From assembly GCA_034769895.1 (NCBI GenBank), contig CM068372.1, positions 377,990,910-378,054,909 of the forward strand: a stretch of 64,000 bases of DNA, given 5' to 3'. The position numbers and the translations under genes were made by a program. Positions within the stretch are counted from its first letter, which is position 1; each line of letters opens with the position of its first letter. Below the pieces are notes generated by a model. The model saw only the letters and a program-made list of their open reading frames with translations. It did no database searches and was not told where the DNA came from. Origin of the DNA: Magicicada septendecula (lineage: Eukaryota; Arthropoda; Insecta; Hemiptera; Cicadidae). Of the stretch, positions 1 through 12,853 are shown piece by piece.

Positions 1-1284
1 GGTGAATTCTTTGTGTTATGAGAATGTCAGAAATGGCTAATTGCTACGCTTTACAAATATCAAAAATTAATAAATAATTTTGTTTATTTTTCACATGTTA
101 CGTAGTTTCCGGAATTGCCGTTAGAGAGCAGCATGTATTTGTTTACTTTTGAAAGTCATATGATTAAATGAATATTTTTGTTCTATTTCACTGTTAAAAA
201 ATGAGTTTTCTTCTGTATGTATTACGAAAAATGTTTATATTACCTCGCTCCGTGTTGTCCTTACTGGGTTGAAGTTTTATTCTGTGATGAGGTACGTCTT
301 GCGTTATTATTTCCTTTACATTTCGAGTATTTTCTGATTGTCTATTAGACGTAGGCCGAATTATATTGGATCCTCAGAATGGTTTCATCCACTGGTTTTT
401 AATGTATAACACCTTTTAATTTGGATTCCTCAGGTATAATTGGTTAGTATTCACTTTGTTTATTACTCTTGCGTGAATTTCGCCTCCTCCAACGTCCAAA
501 AAAGGTTATTTTTTTATAATTTTTGTCGCATCGATTCTTCAACTCTCTGGTTCAGTTCAAAATTTTTTTTCTTATTAACAATACTTGTTATTTTCCATCA
601 CTCTTAGTAACACATAGTATTTTTATTATGTAGGCAGTTTGTGATTATTATAAATTTATATTTTTATTTATGGAAAAATAATTCCCTTCCATTCCGGTTT
701 ATTTACTAATTTAATTCACATAATATGTTTTGGTTAATTTTTTTATGACCTTGTATATAAATATTTTATCATTTTATTATCATTAAATAAATTTATATAT
801 TATTTATTTAATCTCGAATAGTGTTCATACCCGGTACTACTTCCTGTTGTCACTTCCTTCATAGGATTATTTTAATTTTATATTATCTTTGGTAGTTAAA
901 ATTTTTATGTCCTTTAAAATTAAACCCTGGGTTTTCTTACAATCTAACATAATTATTTGAAACAATATAATATTAACTGGGGTATAACAAATTGTGGTTC
1001 ATACAATATAAATTACAATAAATAAATAAAATCACAAAAATCGATTAGTATTATTACATACTACTTCCATAGTTTTATCCTATCCAAAACATACAGCACA
1101 GTTTAGTAATACATTAGTTTCACTTTGGTTTTTCACCTCAATGGGTACACTATCACTCACTTCGCACTATATACCACTCGAATTGTTTATTATGTGGAGT
1201 GATATAATTAAATTTTGAGCGAGCTTTAGTTCTACCCATTTCTGACTTTTATTCTCATTTGTTACTTTATTGGGACCGGGTTAT

Positions 1285-1425
1285 GTACCGTTACAATATA
1301 TATTTAACCTAACATGATATATTTTATATTTTTCTATCAACATTCTGTATGCCCCTCTCTCATTAATTCTTATCCCAAATTCAAAAATATTTCCCTGATT
1401 CCAATCAGAATTTAAATAACCACTT
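1285..1425 (-). pseudogene. Fragment of gag-like protein (INERG motif)
   Basis: Translated on the minus strand, this short open stretch contains a phenylalanine-rich lead-in and the motif INERGAYRM. A similar INERGELCKGM motif sits in the C-terminal half of the intact ORF at 21662-22969. No long ORF surrounds it. I read it as a decayed piece of the same element protein; chance similarity is possible because the match is short. Confidence 0.3.
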
Positions 1426-2872
1426 CCCATCACAACTTTACATATATCTTTCATTACCCAATTTACATCTCAAAATATTTAACTTCATTACTAAAATTCC
1501 TCTTAAACACATTTAAATCAATTACATAATCACAAATTATCTACTTATATCTTTTCTCAAAATTTGTTAATCATCTACTTAATACTCCTCAAATCAACAC
1601 CAAATCATTTAGTTACATCATAAGATCAACTACACATTCTATATTACCAACATAATTCCATTTAATCGGGTTATCTTATCCCGTTTATAATAATCAACTT
1701 CCTCCTTCACATCATTTTCTAATATTCCCCCTTAACCCAGTTACAATTGGGTAAATCACCTCCCGGGTAAACCAGGCGAGGCATTTACCTCGTTACATAA
1801 ATACTATATTTATGTCCCTGGCTTGTAACGGCCAGCTCCTTTCCACACACACTATTGCTTTGTGATGTTGGACTGTAGCGCCCATTTGCATCCACAAGAA
1901 CTGAAGTTTATTAGGGTGTAAACGCTGCTTACACTGTTCTTGCTTCGGCGTTATATAAAAATTCGGCATTACTGGTATCCGAGGACACCAGTAATCCTAC
2001 TAAAATGATTCATGTGCCCTTAATACGGTCTATCACCCCATTCAGTGGTAGCCGCTGTTCCAAAGTTATGTTGATTCCCCTGATTTACCCCCCGGTTAAT
2101 TTCTAAATTATACCAATTTCAAAGGCAACCAACCATGGTCAGTGTACAATAAATCTGGCCATAGCTAGTTGTCAGCCAAAACCACGGTCTGGGCTGGTAA
2201 GGCCGGGACCGCCCGAAAGTGGGGAATCGCTTTTAAAACATACGATACATTTTTATACCCTACACAATTACATAATCAACATAGTACAACATAATAAACA
2301 CTCAATTTGAACATTAACATTATTACATTAAAACAAATCCTTTATCTTTAAAATTGCCTCAAAATTACAAACATACAACTTCCAACTTTGACCTTCTATT
2401 GAACTTTTTAATAATCAACCTTTAATTATTCATCTTTTATTATACAATTAAATTCTACAAAAAATTTAAATTTATTACCAACATTCATCTTATACAACAT
2501 TTCATTTATTAGCTCCTTTCAAATTAATTCAACTATTTTATCAGAGACATTTTAATTACTTTAATCAGCAAATTGTTTTAATTACTTTAACAAAATTCAC
2601 AACGACCAACTGTCAATTGTTAAAGTTAATTATACTTCATACAACACGTATTCTCTGTTACTTTATCATTACAATAACATAACCTTAACACAATACATTT
2701 AACATCAATACAAATTTATCTACAATTTCCGTCATATCATTTTGTTGTTTACCACACCTCATTACATAAGTTAGCCAAGTAATTACCATAAACTAAAATA
2801 ATTAAATGTTCATTCACTGTATATCTAACCACCATCATCGAAAATTAATCTTATTATTTTATTACAACACAG
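1426..2872. other. AT-rich non-coding part of the left element
   Basis: No ORF of note and no recognised RNA gene. A somewhat more GC-rich island lies at about 1740-2240 and includes a strong hairpin (separate entry). Probably internal or untranslated sequence of the minus-strand element. Confidence 0.4.
1968..1995. repeat. 13-bp hairpin
   Basis: The arms attactggtatcc and ggacaccagtaat pair over 12 of 13 positions (the remaining pair is A/C or G/T depending on strand) around a 2-nt spacer. It lies in the GC-richer island of the left element. Function unknown. Confidence 0.6.
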
Positions 2873-3635
2873 TCAATTTTTAATTATTTTTATTTTGTTA
2901 TTATTATTATAATAACTATTTAATATTTTAAATTGTTCCGTTGTACCCACATAATAATTTGCTGGATTATCCCATATTATTATTCTATTGTACAACCTGT
3001 CTACATCAGTAATTCTGGTCCTGTCACCGTTAGTATTATTATCTGTTGCAATTAAGCATTTTATCATCTCCTTATTATCAGAGTCAGCTGCTATTAATAT
3101 CCCAATCCTATGTACACGTAAGTATTCAATATAATTATCAACCTTATCATCATCTATTGCTGCACTATTCTCACAACAAGGTAAGATTTTTATTTTATTC
3201 ACTCTCTCCACCCTTATTCTTTCTAATAATTCTTTATAATCTCTCCCCAACTTGAACAACTCTATCTCTCTCACTCTCTCAAAATACCTCTCATTATAAC
3301 ACCATTTCACTTTCTCTATCATTCCACACAGAGGGCAATACAACATTACTAAAACACCTCCTGGCTTTTCCAGGGAAATCATAATACACAGGGGAACTAT
3401 TTGTAGATCTTTCATCTACCAAAAACACCTTCAAGAAACCTTTGTTCTTGCTAAACACATGTGAAGCTTCTACTTCACCTATTACACCGGGGAAATCTGT
3501 CCGTTGCCCACACTCTACCTTTAAACTCTCTCTCCATTCTTTCTCCAATTTATCAACTCTCACTAACACTCCATTACTAACCCCAACTAACCTTCCACTC
3601 TCATTATCACTAATATTACTTAATGTATCACACAT
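2873..3635 (-). pseudogene. Frameshifted second coding region of the left element
   Basis: Two overlapping minus-strand frames, 3635-3294 (113 aa) and 3415-2873 (180 aa), appear to be one coding region broken by a frameshift near 3370. The first frame carries a charged segment (VDKLEKEW) and the second a cysteine cluster (YCPLCG followed by WC, later PCC) that could bind zinc. Asparagine-rich low complexity ends the second frame. No family is recognised with confidence. Position just downstream of the gag-like ORF suggests a second ORF or the continuation of the first, separated by the inverted-repeat insertion at 3727-3854. Confidence 0.35.
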
Positions 3636-3726
3636 AGATGCCTCATTTCAACTACAACTCTGTTATTATTCAACATTACACTTGTAATAATCTCAATTAC
3701 CTTGTCAACTATCACTTGATTATTAT

Positions 3727-3854
3727 TAACTATTTAGAATTAATATTAGGCAATTACCTGTATTAACTTCCGTCTTGTGACTTATTTGGTTTTTTCTTCA
3801 CACATAATTTAACACCGACACAGGTAATTGCCTAATATTAATTCTAAATAGTTA
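3727..3854. mobile_element. 128-bp perfect-arm inverted repeat (MITE-like)
   Basis: Positions 3727-3761 and 3820-3854 are exact reverse complements over 35 bp, separated by 58 bp. The outermost bases are TA on both sides, compatible with a TA target duplication as used by Tc1/mariner-type MITEs, although TA lies within the palindrome and so is not independent proof. The insertion meets the stop end of the ORF at 3852-4583, so it probably truncated that ORF. Confidence 0.6.
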
Positions 3855-4583
3855 GTAACGTGACTTGGAGACAATTAAAACAAAATGAAAATGAAATTGA
3901 TTATTATTCGTAATTATTTCATCATTATAATTATCATTTATATTAAAATCATCACTTACCTTATTATCTGTACCTTCGCTATTTTTGTTCTCGTTACCCT
4001 CACCTGTAACTATTCTGCCTTCCATTTTCGTAAGCTTTTGCTCAATACTTTGTTGTTGTGACTGATTTAGATTTCTCATTCTTTCCCTTTCTTTATTAAA
4101 ATCAAGACATCCTGACGCAGCCATTAGCTCAAACATCGCTTGGATCAAATCCATTACCCCAATTTCCTTTATGTCATTATTACTATAGCTATTACTCCCC
4201 TTATTACTTGTTATCTGATCGTCTGTATTCTCGTTTGATTGATCTGTCTCTCTACCATTTTCTACTCCCACTACACTATCAGCACTATAATCATGATTCA
4301 ATGTTTTATTCTCTAATACTACCACTTCAGTTATGTTACCATTATTATTCGTCATCTCACTACCAATATTACTTTCACTTCCCTTCTTACCCACTACCTG
4401 ATTTATTTTACTATCTTGTTTACACTCTTCCATAATAGTATCATAACTATGCTTTTTAATTTCAGAAAATATTCCCTCTTCTTGTTCTTCCATTCGTCTC
4501 AAATTATCATCCAGTTTACACCACTCATCATCCGTCATTCTATCCACAATCCCTCTGAACTCGTCTTCCCATTCCCCCCCCAT
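3852..4583 (-). pseudogene. Gag-like ORF1 of the left element, probably 3'-truncated
   Basis: A 243-residue ORF starting at a true ATG (MGGEWEDEF). The N-terminal motif MTDDEWCKLDDN followed by RRMEEQEEGIFSEI aligns with MTEEDWERWDDN and following residues in the 435-aa protein at 21662-22969, and VMDLIQAMFELM resembles VMDFMVEQFM there. The remainder is Asn/Ser/Glu-rich. There is no zinc knuckle. Its last codons lie inside the inverted repeat at 3727-3854, so the natural C-terminus is probably lost. I infer a structural (gag-like) protein from its place just inside an LTR-like boundary; no enzymatic motif is visible. Confidence 0.5.
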
Positions 4584-4885
4584 GAGAAGTCTATTTCGTT
4601 TACTTGTGCCTTAGCATGTTAAACAAAATTATTTAAATAATAACTCTTTATATACCACCCACTATAACCCTTCGATTACTCAATAATTATACGCATTATA
4701 TCAAAATACTCAACACATAAATTAAACGTAAACATACAATAGTCAAGTACGTTACACTACCCAAACATAACCTCATACCTTTCGTCTATTTGTATGTACA
4801 TAAGATTTTTATCTATTTACCTTAAACAACCATTTTGCTCTCTAAAACAGGCCCACGTTTGCATAAATAAATTTTATGCAAATGT

Positions 4886-4905
4886 CTCTGTACGACGGCG
4901 CAATT
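4886..4905 (-). promoter_or_regulatory. Decayed primer-binding-site-like sequence
   Basis: Read on the minus strand, an LTR end (TTACA) is followed by AATTGCGCCGTCG. The intact element at 17585-25499 has AATTGGCGCTCAAC in the same place. One G of the expected TGGCGC is missing here. Supports a 5' LTR boundary at 4906. Confidence 0.4.
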
Positions 4906-6184
<1,279 letters not shown>

Positions 6185-7415
6185 TTACATTAGCAAGACA
6201 AGCTCTAAAAAGTTTCCATGATTTCCTATTTGGTTGAGGGAATAACCTTCTTCTTCCTTCCCTCGATAAGCCAGTCCTTGTCTTCCAATAAAGAGTGTGA
6301 TATCTAGAAGGCGCTGAAGAATTTGTCTCCTAGTTTCAATTTGTTTTTCATGATATGTGGCTTGACTTGTTAAGAAGAGATTCAATGTCTCCTTGTTTGC
6401 ATAGCTGAAGCACTGCTGTAACAGAATTTTGATGGTATTTTGAATTTTCATGGATTTCCACAGCCTTGTAGATATGTTTATATGAAACCTCGTGTCCTGA
6501 AATAAATGAGGATTCACTGTTTTCTTTCCCACCACAGGCCATACATGTTGAACAGAACACTTTATTTAACTGAAAAAAGTATGAAAGCCATTTTCTTTGG
6601 ACTTTCTCACTACTAGGTAAAGTTCTGTGATAGAGATTACTGGGTTTGAACGGAAGTTTTTCCCCTTGAACATGATGAATTTGGACAGGATGCTGTTTCA
6701 AAAATGCTCTCTTCAACGTAACGGGGTCATTGATATTCAGGCTTATAAAATTAGCTAAGTAATGTGTGGAAATATTTTCGTCAGTACTGTCTTCCACTTC
6801 AGATTTGGATGAACTAGAGCTACTGTTGTTCTCAGCAATCAAAGCGGTACCGGCATCTTTAGCTTCGGAATAAACATCTTCACCCACATTGGCCACATCA
6901 GAGAGTTTTGTATCTGAGGTAGATGGACAAACTGTTGGTCTAATTTTTGATAGCATAGCACATTGATTTTAGAAAAATAAATGAATATATCGTATTTTTA
7001 AAAAATGTTAAGAAATTGTATCTTTTATCTAAATAACGTACGACTAGTAACCACACATGAAAATATGAACTCGTGCATGCGTTTGTTAAGATTGCATGTC
7101 TGCGATATTTTAATTGTAGATTGCAATGCTACGGCTACTGGTGCTGATTTTTAATTGTACTATACTATTATACTATACAGTACTACTATCATATCACGCG
7201 AGATTGTAAAAACGTAATTCAGCCAGATTCAGGTTGATAATAGTATTATAAATAGATTATAGACTTACCTGATAAATCACAATCATCTTGAGATTTTTCA
7301 GGCTTTGCACTAGTAGTAAAGTACGTATCAAGAACCTTGTCTTCTTTAAATTAACCTCCCGTTCTTTCTTGAGTTTTCGTTTTAAAGCCCCACTAGGTCT
7401 ACACTGTTTACTCAT
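6185..7415 (-). pseudogene. hAT transposase (ZMYM1/DUF4371-like), truncated and frameshifted
   Basis: Exon 1 probably starts at the ATG at 7415 (MSKQCRPSGALKRK, the basic start common in this hAT group), with one frameshift inside, and ends at a good donor CAG|GTAAGT at 7269/7268. The main frame, 6956-6348, holds Ser/Glu-rich sequence and then a TTF-type zinc-finger region: RKWLSYFFQLNKVFCSTC, followed by conserved SFISGHEVSYKHIYKAVEIH. A second frame, 6535-6185, continues with RRQILQRLLDITLFIGRQG and NHGNFLELV, characteristic of the DUF4371 region of hAT transposases, so a frameshift lies at about 6350-6400. The RNase-H-like core beyond NHGNF is absent. Non-functional. Confidence 0.7.
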
Positions 7416-7974
7416 TTTATCAATGAATTATATTCAAAACAATCACATCACAACCACACCATGCATGATTCAGATTCAACAAATCTTTCAGGAGGAGCCA
7501 CGTTGCCACGTACAATCAGTCAGTTACCGTAACTTAACACTCCTGCCTAGACAGACGAGAGACAACAGTCACAACTCACAAGTCGTGACAGGAAGTTCCC
7601 TGGCTGATTCCTGGTGCATGCGCTCAACGGGTCAACTGTCACGCACCCGCACGGCAGCTGCAGATAACTTGTCGCCTCCATCCAGGTTCCATTCCAATCC
7701 ATTTACATACCAATAAACTTTTGGCCAGTTGGCCTACACTATCTACTTCGATATTTATTACTCTCAAGTCTCAATTGAGTTTACAAAAACATTAGGATTA
7801 GAAGTATAAGACATTTTAAATTCTTTTATATATACCATTATTTACTCCCACTGAATAAAAATTAAGGCATTGGAGTTATAATCAAAATCGATTATTAAAA
7901 AAATCCTGTCACTCGTGGGCCCCTTTGGGGCCCTCGGCAATTGCCGACCTGCCGACCTGGCCAGTCCGACACTG
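6185..7974 (-). mobile_element. hAT-type DNA transposon remnant (right part)
   Basis: The right end carries a terminal sequence that reads, on the minus strand, CAGTGTCGGACTGGCC, typical in form of hAT ends (CAG start). It is followed by a GC-rich stretch with GGGCCCC blocks (7915-7960), then a transposase gene in pieces. The left part, including most of the catalytic domain and the left terminal repeat, is missing. The 8-bp target duplication cannot be tested because the left end is lost. Confidence 0.6.
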
Positions 7975-8024
7975 GTAACATGATTGTATTGTCCTTTATA
8001 AGGTTCTTTTGTTTGAAGATTTGA
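7975..8024. other. Short spacer between hAT end and RT scrap
   Basis: No feature seen; the first eight bases are the candidate right target duplication of the hAT remnant. Confidence 0.3.
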
Positions 8025-8252
8025 TTATAGTAAATGCAAGTGATGGGGATATAAAACTCTAACCATGCTCCAGGTAAAACATTTAGCAAATTTTTTTCTC
8101 ATCCCAGTCAGAATCCTATGTGCTGTCAGAAGGGCTTTTACCTTTTTAAAAAGTTCTCTCATTCTGATTTTCTTCTTACAGCTTTCGTTCAATGTCATCA
8201 TATTCCCCAAATACTTAAATGAGTTCATTTGCTGTACAAATTTTTCTTCCAA
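8025..8252 (-). pseudogene. Non-LTR retrotransposon reverse transcriptase fragment
   Basis: The 75-codon frame reads NSFKYLGNMMTLNESCKKKI, then MRELFKKVKALLT, then RKKFAKCFTWSMV. This is the order seen in the region after the RT palm domain of many animal LINEs, where FKYLG, a run of basic residues, and KC.VWSV.LYG follow each other. The conserved LYGSETW that should come next is absent because the sequence diverges at about 8050. Catalytic FADD motif not present. A dead-on-arrival fragment whose clade I cannot name. Confidence 0.6.
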
Positions 8253-8842
8253 GGATATGTTAATCCTGGGTAATTCATATCACTTTAGATTTTCCAGCAT
8301 TTATTTTCGTTCTGGACTTTTTATTCACTCTTACAGTACACTCCATCAAAAAATTGTCACTCTTTTTCTGATTCCACTACATATCAATGTATACAATATC
8401 TCTTTTAATATATTCTGATTTCATGTGACTACCACATAATTTGTATAACACACTGGCTTCATTTGAAAAAAAATGTTTCCTTCGGTCATCATCATCATCA
8501 TAATCATCATCAACAACATTGTCATTGTTTTGTTGTTGTTGTTGTTGTCTTCTTCTTCTTCTTCTTCTTCAGCAAGGATTAAACCAAAAATGGTTTGTTC
8601 CGGCCCAGACTAGAGCTGATCACATCAATCCTTCTTTGGATGTCCCACACCTTTCCGTTCTTTCTGCTTGTAATTCCATAGTTGTTTGGGGATGTGGCAG
8701 TCATCAATTTGGTTAAGATGTTGCAACCATTTTAGCCAATATTAGGCAATTCTATCATGTATATTCATAATATTTAGCTCATCAACATCAACATTTCTTT
8801 TGTGATCTTGTGTATCGTTTGGTATCCTTTGTTTCCTGAGAC
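8253..8842. other. Intergenic with simple repeats
   Basis: No gene seen. Contains (ATC)n, (TTG)n and (TTC)n tracts at 8485-8571, listed separately. Confidence 0.5.
8485..8571. repeat. Compound trinucleotide repeats
   Basis: Successive runs of tca/atc, ttg and ttc triplets with small interruptions. Confidence 0.9.
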
Positions 8843-9310
8843 ATTCCGTGTCAAATCAACACAGTTTTAATTAGTTTTGTACCTTACCATGTCAGATTTT
8901 TATGAAATTTGGTACACAGGTATTATTCATATAGGATAAGAAAATTACCAAATATTTTTGAAATATATCAACCGGTTTTCGAATTACAGCTACCTAAAGT
9001 TCCCAAAAACCGCTAAAAATGGTGCGTCCGGATAATTTTCAAATTGCAATTGTGGCTCTCCTAATAAACCCATTTAATAAACATAAATGGGAAAGGTGTC
9101 ATTTTAAAGCTTTATTGAAGGGCCTTTCATATGACATGCAGCACTATACAGGTTAAGAGGAATTTTTTTTTTCAAATTCAAAATCAAAATTTTGATTTTG
9201 ACTTTTTCAAAATGCGTACCTTTAAAAATTTTCAAAAAAAAATATGTTGTTCTTTGTAATATTGATAACTGATCCTGAAAGTTTCATGATGGGATTCGTA
9301 TGGGTTTACA
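8843..9310 (+). repeat. Dispersed repeat, copy 1
   Basis: About 465 bp shared, in opposite orientation, with 25835-26292. Shared landmarks include aaccggttttcgaattacag, cccaaaaaccgctaaaaatg and ctgatcctgaaagtttcatg, with point differences and small indels between them. The outer edge of both copies begins with attccgt followed by tcaaatcaacacag. No coding potential. It may be a terminal region of the adjacent DNA transposon (9717-12017), since that gene points toward it. Confidence 0.85.
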
Positions 9311-9716
9311 TTCAACAATTTTTTTTCAATCAGATGTTTTTTCCAAAATAGGACTACACCCTTGGATTCATTTACAATGGCAACTTTAGTAGTCGTAATT
9401 ACACAGAATCTGATATTCAATATGTATGTAGGCTACAGTGGAGTTAAAAGACAAGATATTAAAAATGTTTAAACTTATTTTTTTATTTAACTGTCCTTTA
9501 CTAGTGCATCTAGTCGTGTGTGGTACAAGTACTTATCATTTAAGTTTAATGATTCTTTTGAAGGAATTTTCTAGAAATACTTCAAACTATTAAAATAGTA
9601 CCTAAGTATTTTATAAATTTTACTAATACTAAAGAAGTTTAAATGAAATAAACTCACCCAGTATGTGTGGTGCATGTATTTTATTTCCATTTAAATAGAG
9701 GTTGAAAGTACATTAT
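9311..9716. other. AT-rich spacer downstream of the DDE pseudogene
   Basis: No gene. Probably 3' non-coding sequence of the neighbouring transposon. Confidence 0.4.
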
Positions 9717-12017
9717 TTATTTAGCGCTGCAAAGCGTCACTTGATTTCTGAGTGTATTTTTCTGAAAGTCTGTATACTCTTCCAGTGGGTGTGATGGGTT
9801 AACTTTGAACAAAATGTCATTCAGTGATACACAAAGATTTTCAGCTCTCTGAGGGTAAGAATAAGAGGGGGAAGGACCAGCAGGATGCAGAAATGTTACT
9901 TTTATTTCATCTTCACTTTCATTTTTGTCTAGAACATATGCCACCATTTTCTGTCATACGTCACAGTTACATAGCCATTAACTTCCGTCATTGGCAATTT
10001 ATTTTCTAATCTTGTGGTGCGCATAATGCTGTAATTTGTGTCATAGGAAAATACTTTTACTTTAATTTGTGATGGATTTTTGTTAACTGGCAAGTAGGGA
10101 TGGAATTGTTGTGTTCCTTTAATGGTCACCGCTCTTCCAAACCGATCGTTCAAGAGTTTTCCAGTCTCTACATACTCTTCTTGTTTAACAAATTCAAAGT
10201 TAACAGTTTTGATATTTTGCACTGACCACTCAAAAAGCTGCTGTGGTGTGAGAATTTGGTTTTCGTAAGGTCTTTGTAAACTTGCCCTTGCTGCCAGTCT
10301 TAACCGTGCCACCAACACCATCGCATGGTCCCTTTCCATGGGCAGTTGCTGAAAAGTGCCACTCTGCGTCTATTCCAGAATCACGTTTGTGGAAACATAG
10401 GTTAGAAAAATTCTTTTTGTTCTTGTATTGGGAAGCACTTCCATCGGAAAAGTAATAAATTTTCTTAACAGCACATTGAAAATAACTTTTTAAAAACTGC
10501 ACAAGTTTATTTTGAAAACAATATACTGCTGTTGTATTATGTTCTAAACATTCAGAAATGATTACATAACTGATGTGTTTTACTTTATCTTCATCTCTGT
10601 AATAAATTACAAAGGGGTGAATTGTTACAGAGTCACTTGACCAATGGTAACTTTGGGCCTCATCTTGAACCACGAAAGTGTAGTTTTCTGAAAAATCCAA
10701 TGTGACAGCATATTCATTTTCTTTCAGTGTTTCTTTTACTTCATTCATAAACGAACTTTGCTGTTTTGCTATGAAGTCATGGCGAATTAACAAAACAATT
10801 TTTTCACATAACACCTCAACAAACTCAGATGAACTTTTCTGTACAGTTTCAAGATTACATCTATCTACAGTAACCCATTGACGAAAGGTTACGTTTTCAA
10901 TCATGTTTTCCTCTAAAACATTTTCTAAAGTATTTTTTAGTTCATCGGTTCCTGGGCAAGAAGTGCAATCTCCCATAATGCAATCAATAGATGGAGGGTT
11001 GCATAAAACCTTTGCAAGAAAATTTTTATAGGTTGCAAATTCTCCATTAGTTAATTTTCCTAATTGAGAATTTTCAATCATTAATTTGATATTTTGATGG
11101 TTGGTACAAACACAAACTGAGTGTGTGCCACTTTTTCCAACCAAGACACAGTGTTTTGGCCTCAACTCTGAAAATTTAGAGAATCCAACTTTCATCTGAG
11201 GATACTTTTCTTTAAAAATAATATATGCTTCCTTTAAGTTACTTAAAATTAATCTCTTCTGAATTGCAGTTTTCTCTCCATTTTCGTCTTTCACTGAAAT
11301 ACAGTCTTTTTTGCCTGCCATTACTCTACTTATTTCATCACTTTCGTAGAACACACGCACTGTTTGAGCGACTTCTTGTGGTAAGTTTTTTCCAGGTTTC
11401 TGATCTGGATTTTCCAGTATTCCTTTTTCTTTTAAAAGTCTTGTAGCCTGACATACCATGTAATTAGTGGCATCAAATTCTCTCATTATTTTGCGTACAC
11501 TCCAAGCCTCGGGCAAACAAGTTAAAATCATTATTTTCTTTTTCCTACTTGCAATGGAAAAATTGGCTTTAAGGTTACTTAAAACAGATTCTTCAAGTTG
11601 GACATGTTCATCATCAGACGATTCTTGAGAGTGTGGAAATAAGGTTCGCTTTAAAGAAGATTGTATTTTTCTAATTTTTTTACTTGAATACTGTTTGGAC
11701 TGAATTTTTTTCACAGCTATGGGCGACTCTCCTAGTTCTTTTAGGGATGAATTTAGACTATTTACAATCTGTGAGGATGTAGCTGGGTCAGAAAATGTTG
11801 GATCATTTTTATCTGAATCTGAATCAGGTTCTCTCTTATCTTCTTGTGTTCTCACTAAAGTAATTTCCTTTCGACAGGTGTCACAAATCTTAGACGCCTC
11901 TGGTATATCAGGGAAAAAATGGCGCATCCACTCGGTCACATTTCTTAGTTTTACAAGGTGGTTTTGTTTCTTTAATGGATTAACACATTATAACACTTGG
12001 AAACGTTTATTCTCCAT
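9717..12017 (-). pseudogene. DDE-type transposase-like protein, broken by a stop and two frameshifts
   Basis: The largest open frame (11939-10230) opens at a GTG; an upstream in-frame ATG at 12017 is separated from it by a TAA near 11990. The protein has an N-terminal CDTCRK motif, an acidic linker, a basic region, and a Cys/His cluster (VCVCTNH then C-x6-C-x4-C-x2-C near residues 276-328). Candidate catalytic residues follow: TLDFSENY (about 415), YYFSDGSASQYKN (about 499) and EWHFSATAHGKGPCDGVGG (526-544). The frame then shifts near 10290 into 10339-9929 (LAARASLQRPY) and again near 9940 into 9947-9717 (WVAYVLDKN-type ending). I recognise a recurrent arthropod/cnidarian repeat protein but cannot assign a named superfamily. 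The gene is dead; the DDD/E reading is inference. Confidence 0.6.
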
Positions 12018-12636
12018 TATATAATTTTTTATATAATAATATAATACTCGGAACGATTGTCTTTCATCAACTACATTCGATTTAAAGTTCGGCTCGCAAC
12101 GATCGTTTTCTACCTGGGTATTTTAAAAACTGTGAAAGGTAAAATTTTAAAATGTCAATTAAAAAAGAAATAAACTGGTAATAATAGTACAGTTTTACGT
12201 TAAATAAGAAGCCAGTGTTAGGGTTAAGTTTTTAGAAATTCTTAAAAGTAAAAACTTACGGAATCTTATTTGAAACACAAAAAAATTATATTACTGGTAC
12301 TTTATATTATTCTCAACTTCACTTTTCACTTAGCACTATTAACAAAAAAATAAAAAAAAAATATTTGAAATTATTAAAGTTTAAATAAAATAACACTGTG
12401 CAATAAACCAATACAAGCATGTCCACAATCCTGAATCTTAAGAGACACTGAGCTGCAGAGCTAAACAGACTGATGATAGCCGGACACGGACATGTCATAA
12501 CATGAAACTATATAGATATACAAATATCACGGCAAGCAAATTGGAGTACACATTCAGCTGATATGCGAATTCTGTTTGTGTATGTGTGTAGACGGCTTGG
12601 ATCATGCGGAAGCACAACGGACCATTGCAACATAAG
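12018..12636. other. AT-rich flank, no gene recognised
   Basis: Probably includes the 5' non-coding side of the DDE transposon. An A-rich run lies near 12340-12362. No terminal inverted repeat matching 8843 was found. Confidence 0.4.
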
Positions 12637-12639
12637 CGG

Positions 12640-12712
12640 CGTTAACGTTGTGGTCAGAGCATTGGCCTCCCATGCTAGCGACTTAGGTTCGAATCCCGAT
12701 GCGAGCGAATGC
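12640..12712 (+). pseudogene. tRNA-like sequence (Gly-CCC-like), decayed
   Basis: Contains GTGGTCAGAGCATTGG (A-box/D-arm-like), an anticodon arm TTGGC-CTCCCAT-GCTAG that pairs with wobbles and presents CCC, and a perfect B box GGTTCGAATCC. The acceptor ends do not pair and the T stem has a mismatch, so a functional tRNA is unlikely. It may be a tRNA pseudogene or the head of a tRNA-derived SINE. Confidence 0.4.
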
Positions 12713-12853
12713 GTTTTTAATATTAAAAACAAATTTCTCTCAGTGTACTTTTATTATTTTTCCCATTATCTACCTATTTTATTTAAACATTTTATTAACT
12801 AATTTACATAAAACTAATTTTACTATTGTTTCTTACACAATTGATCGTTTGTT

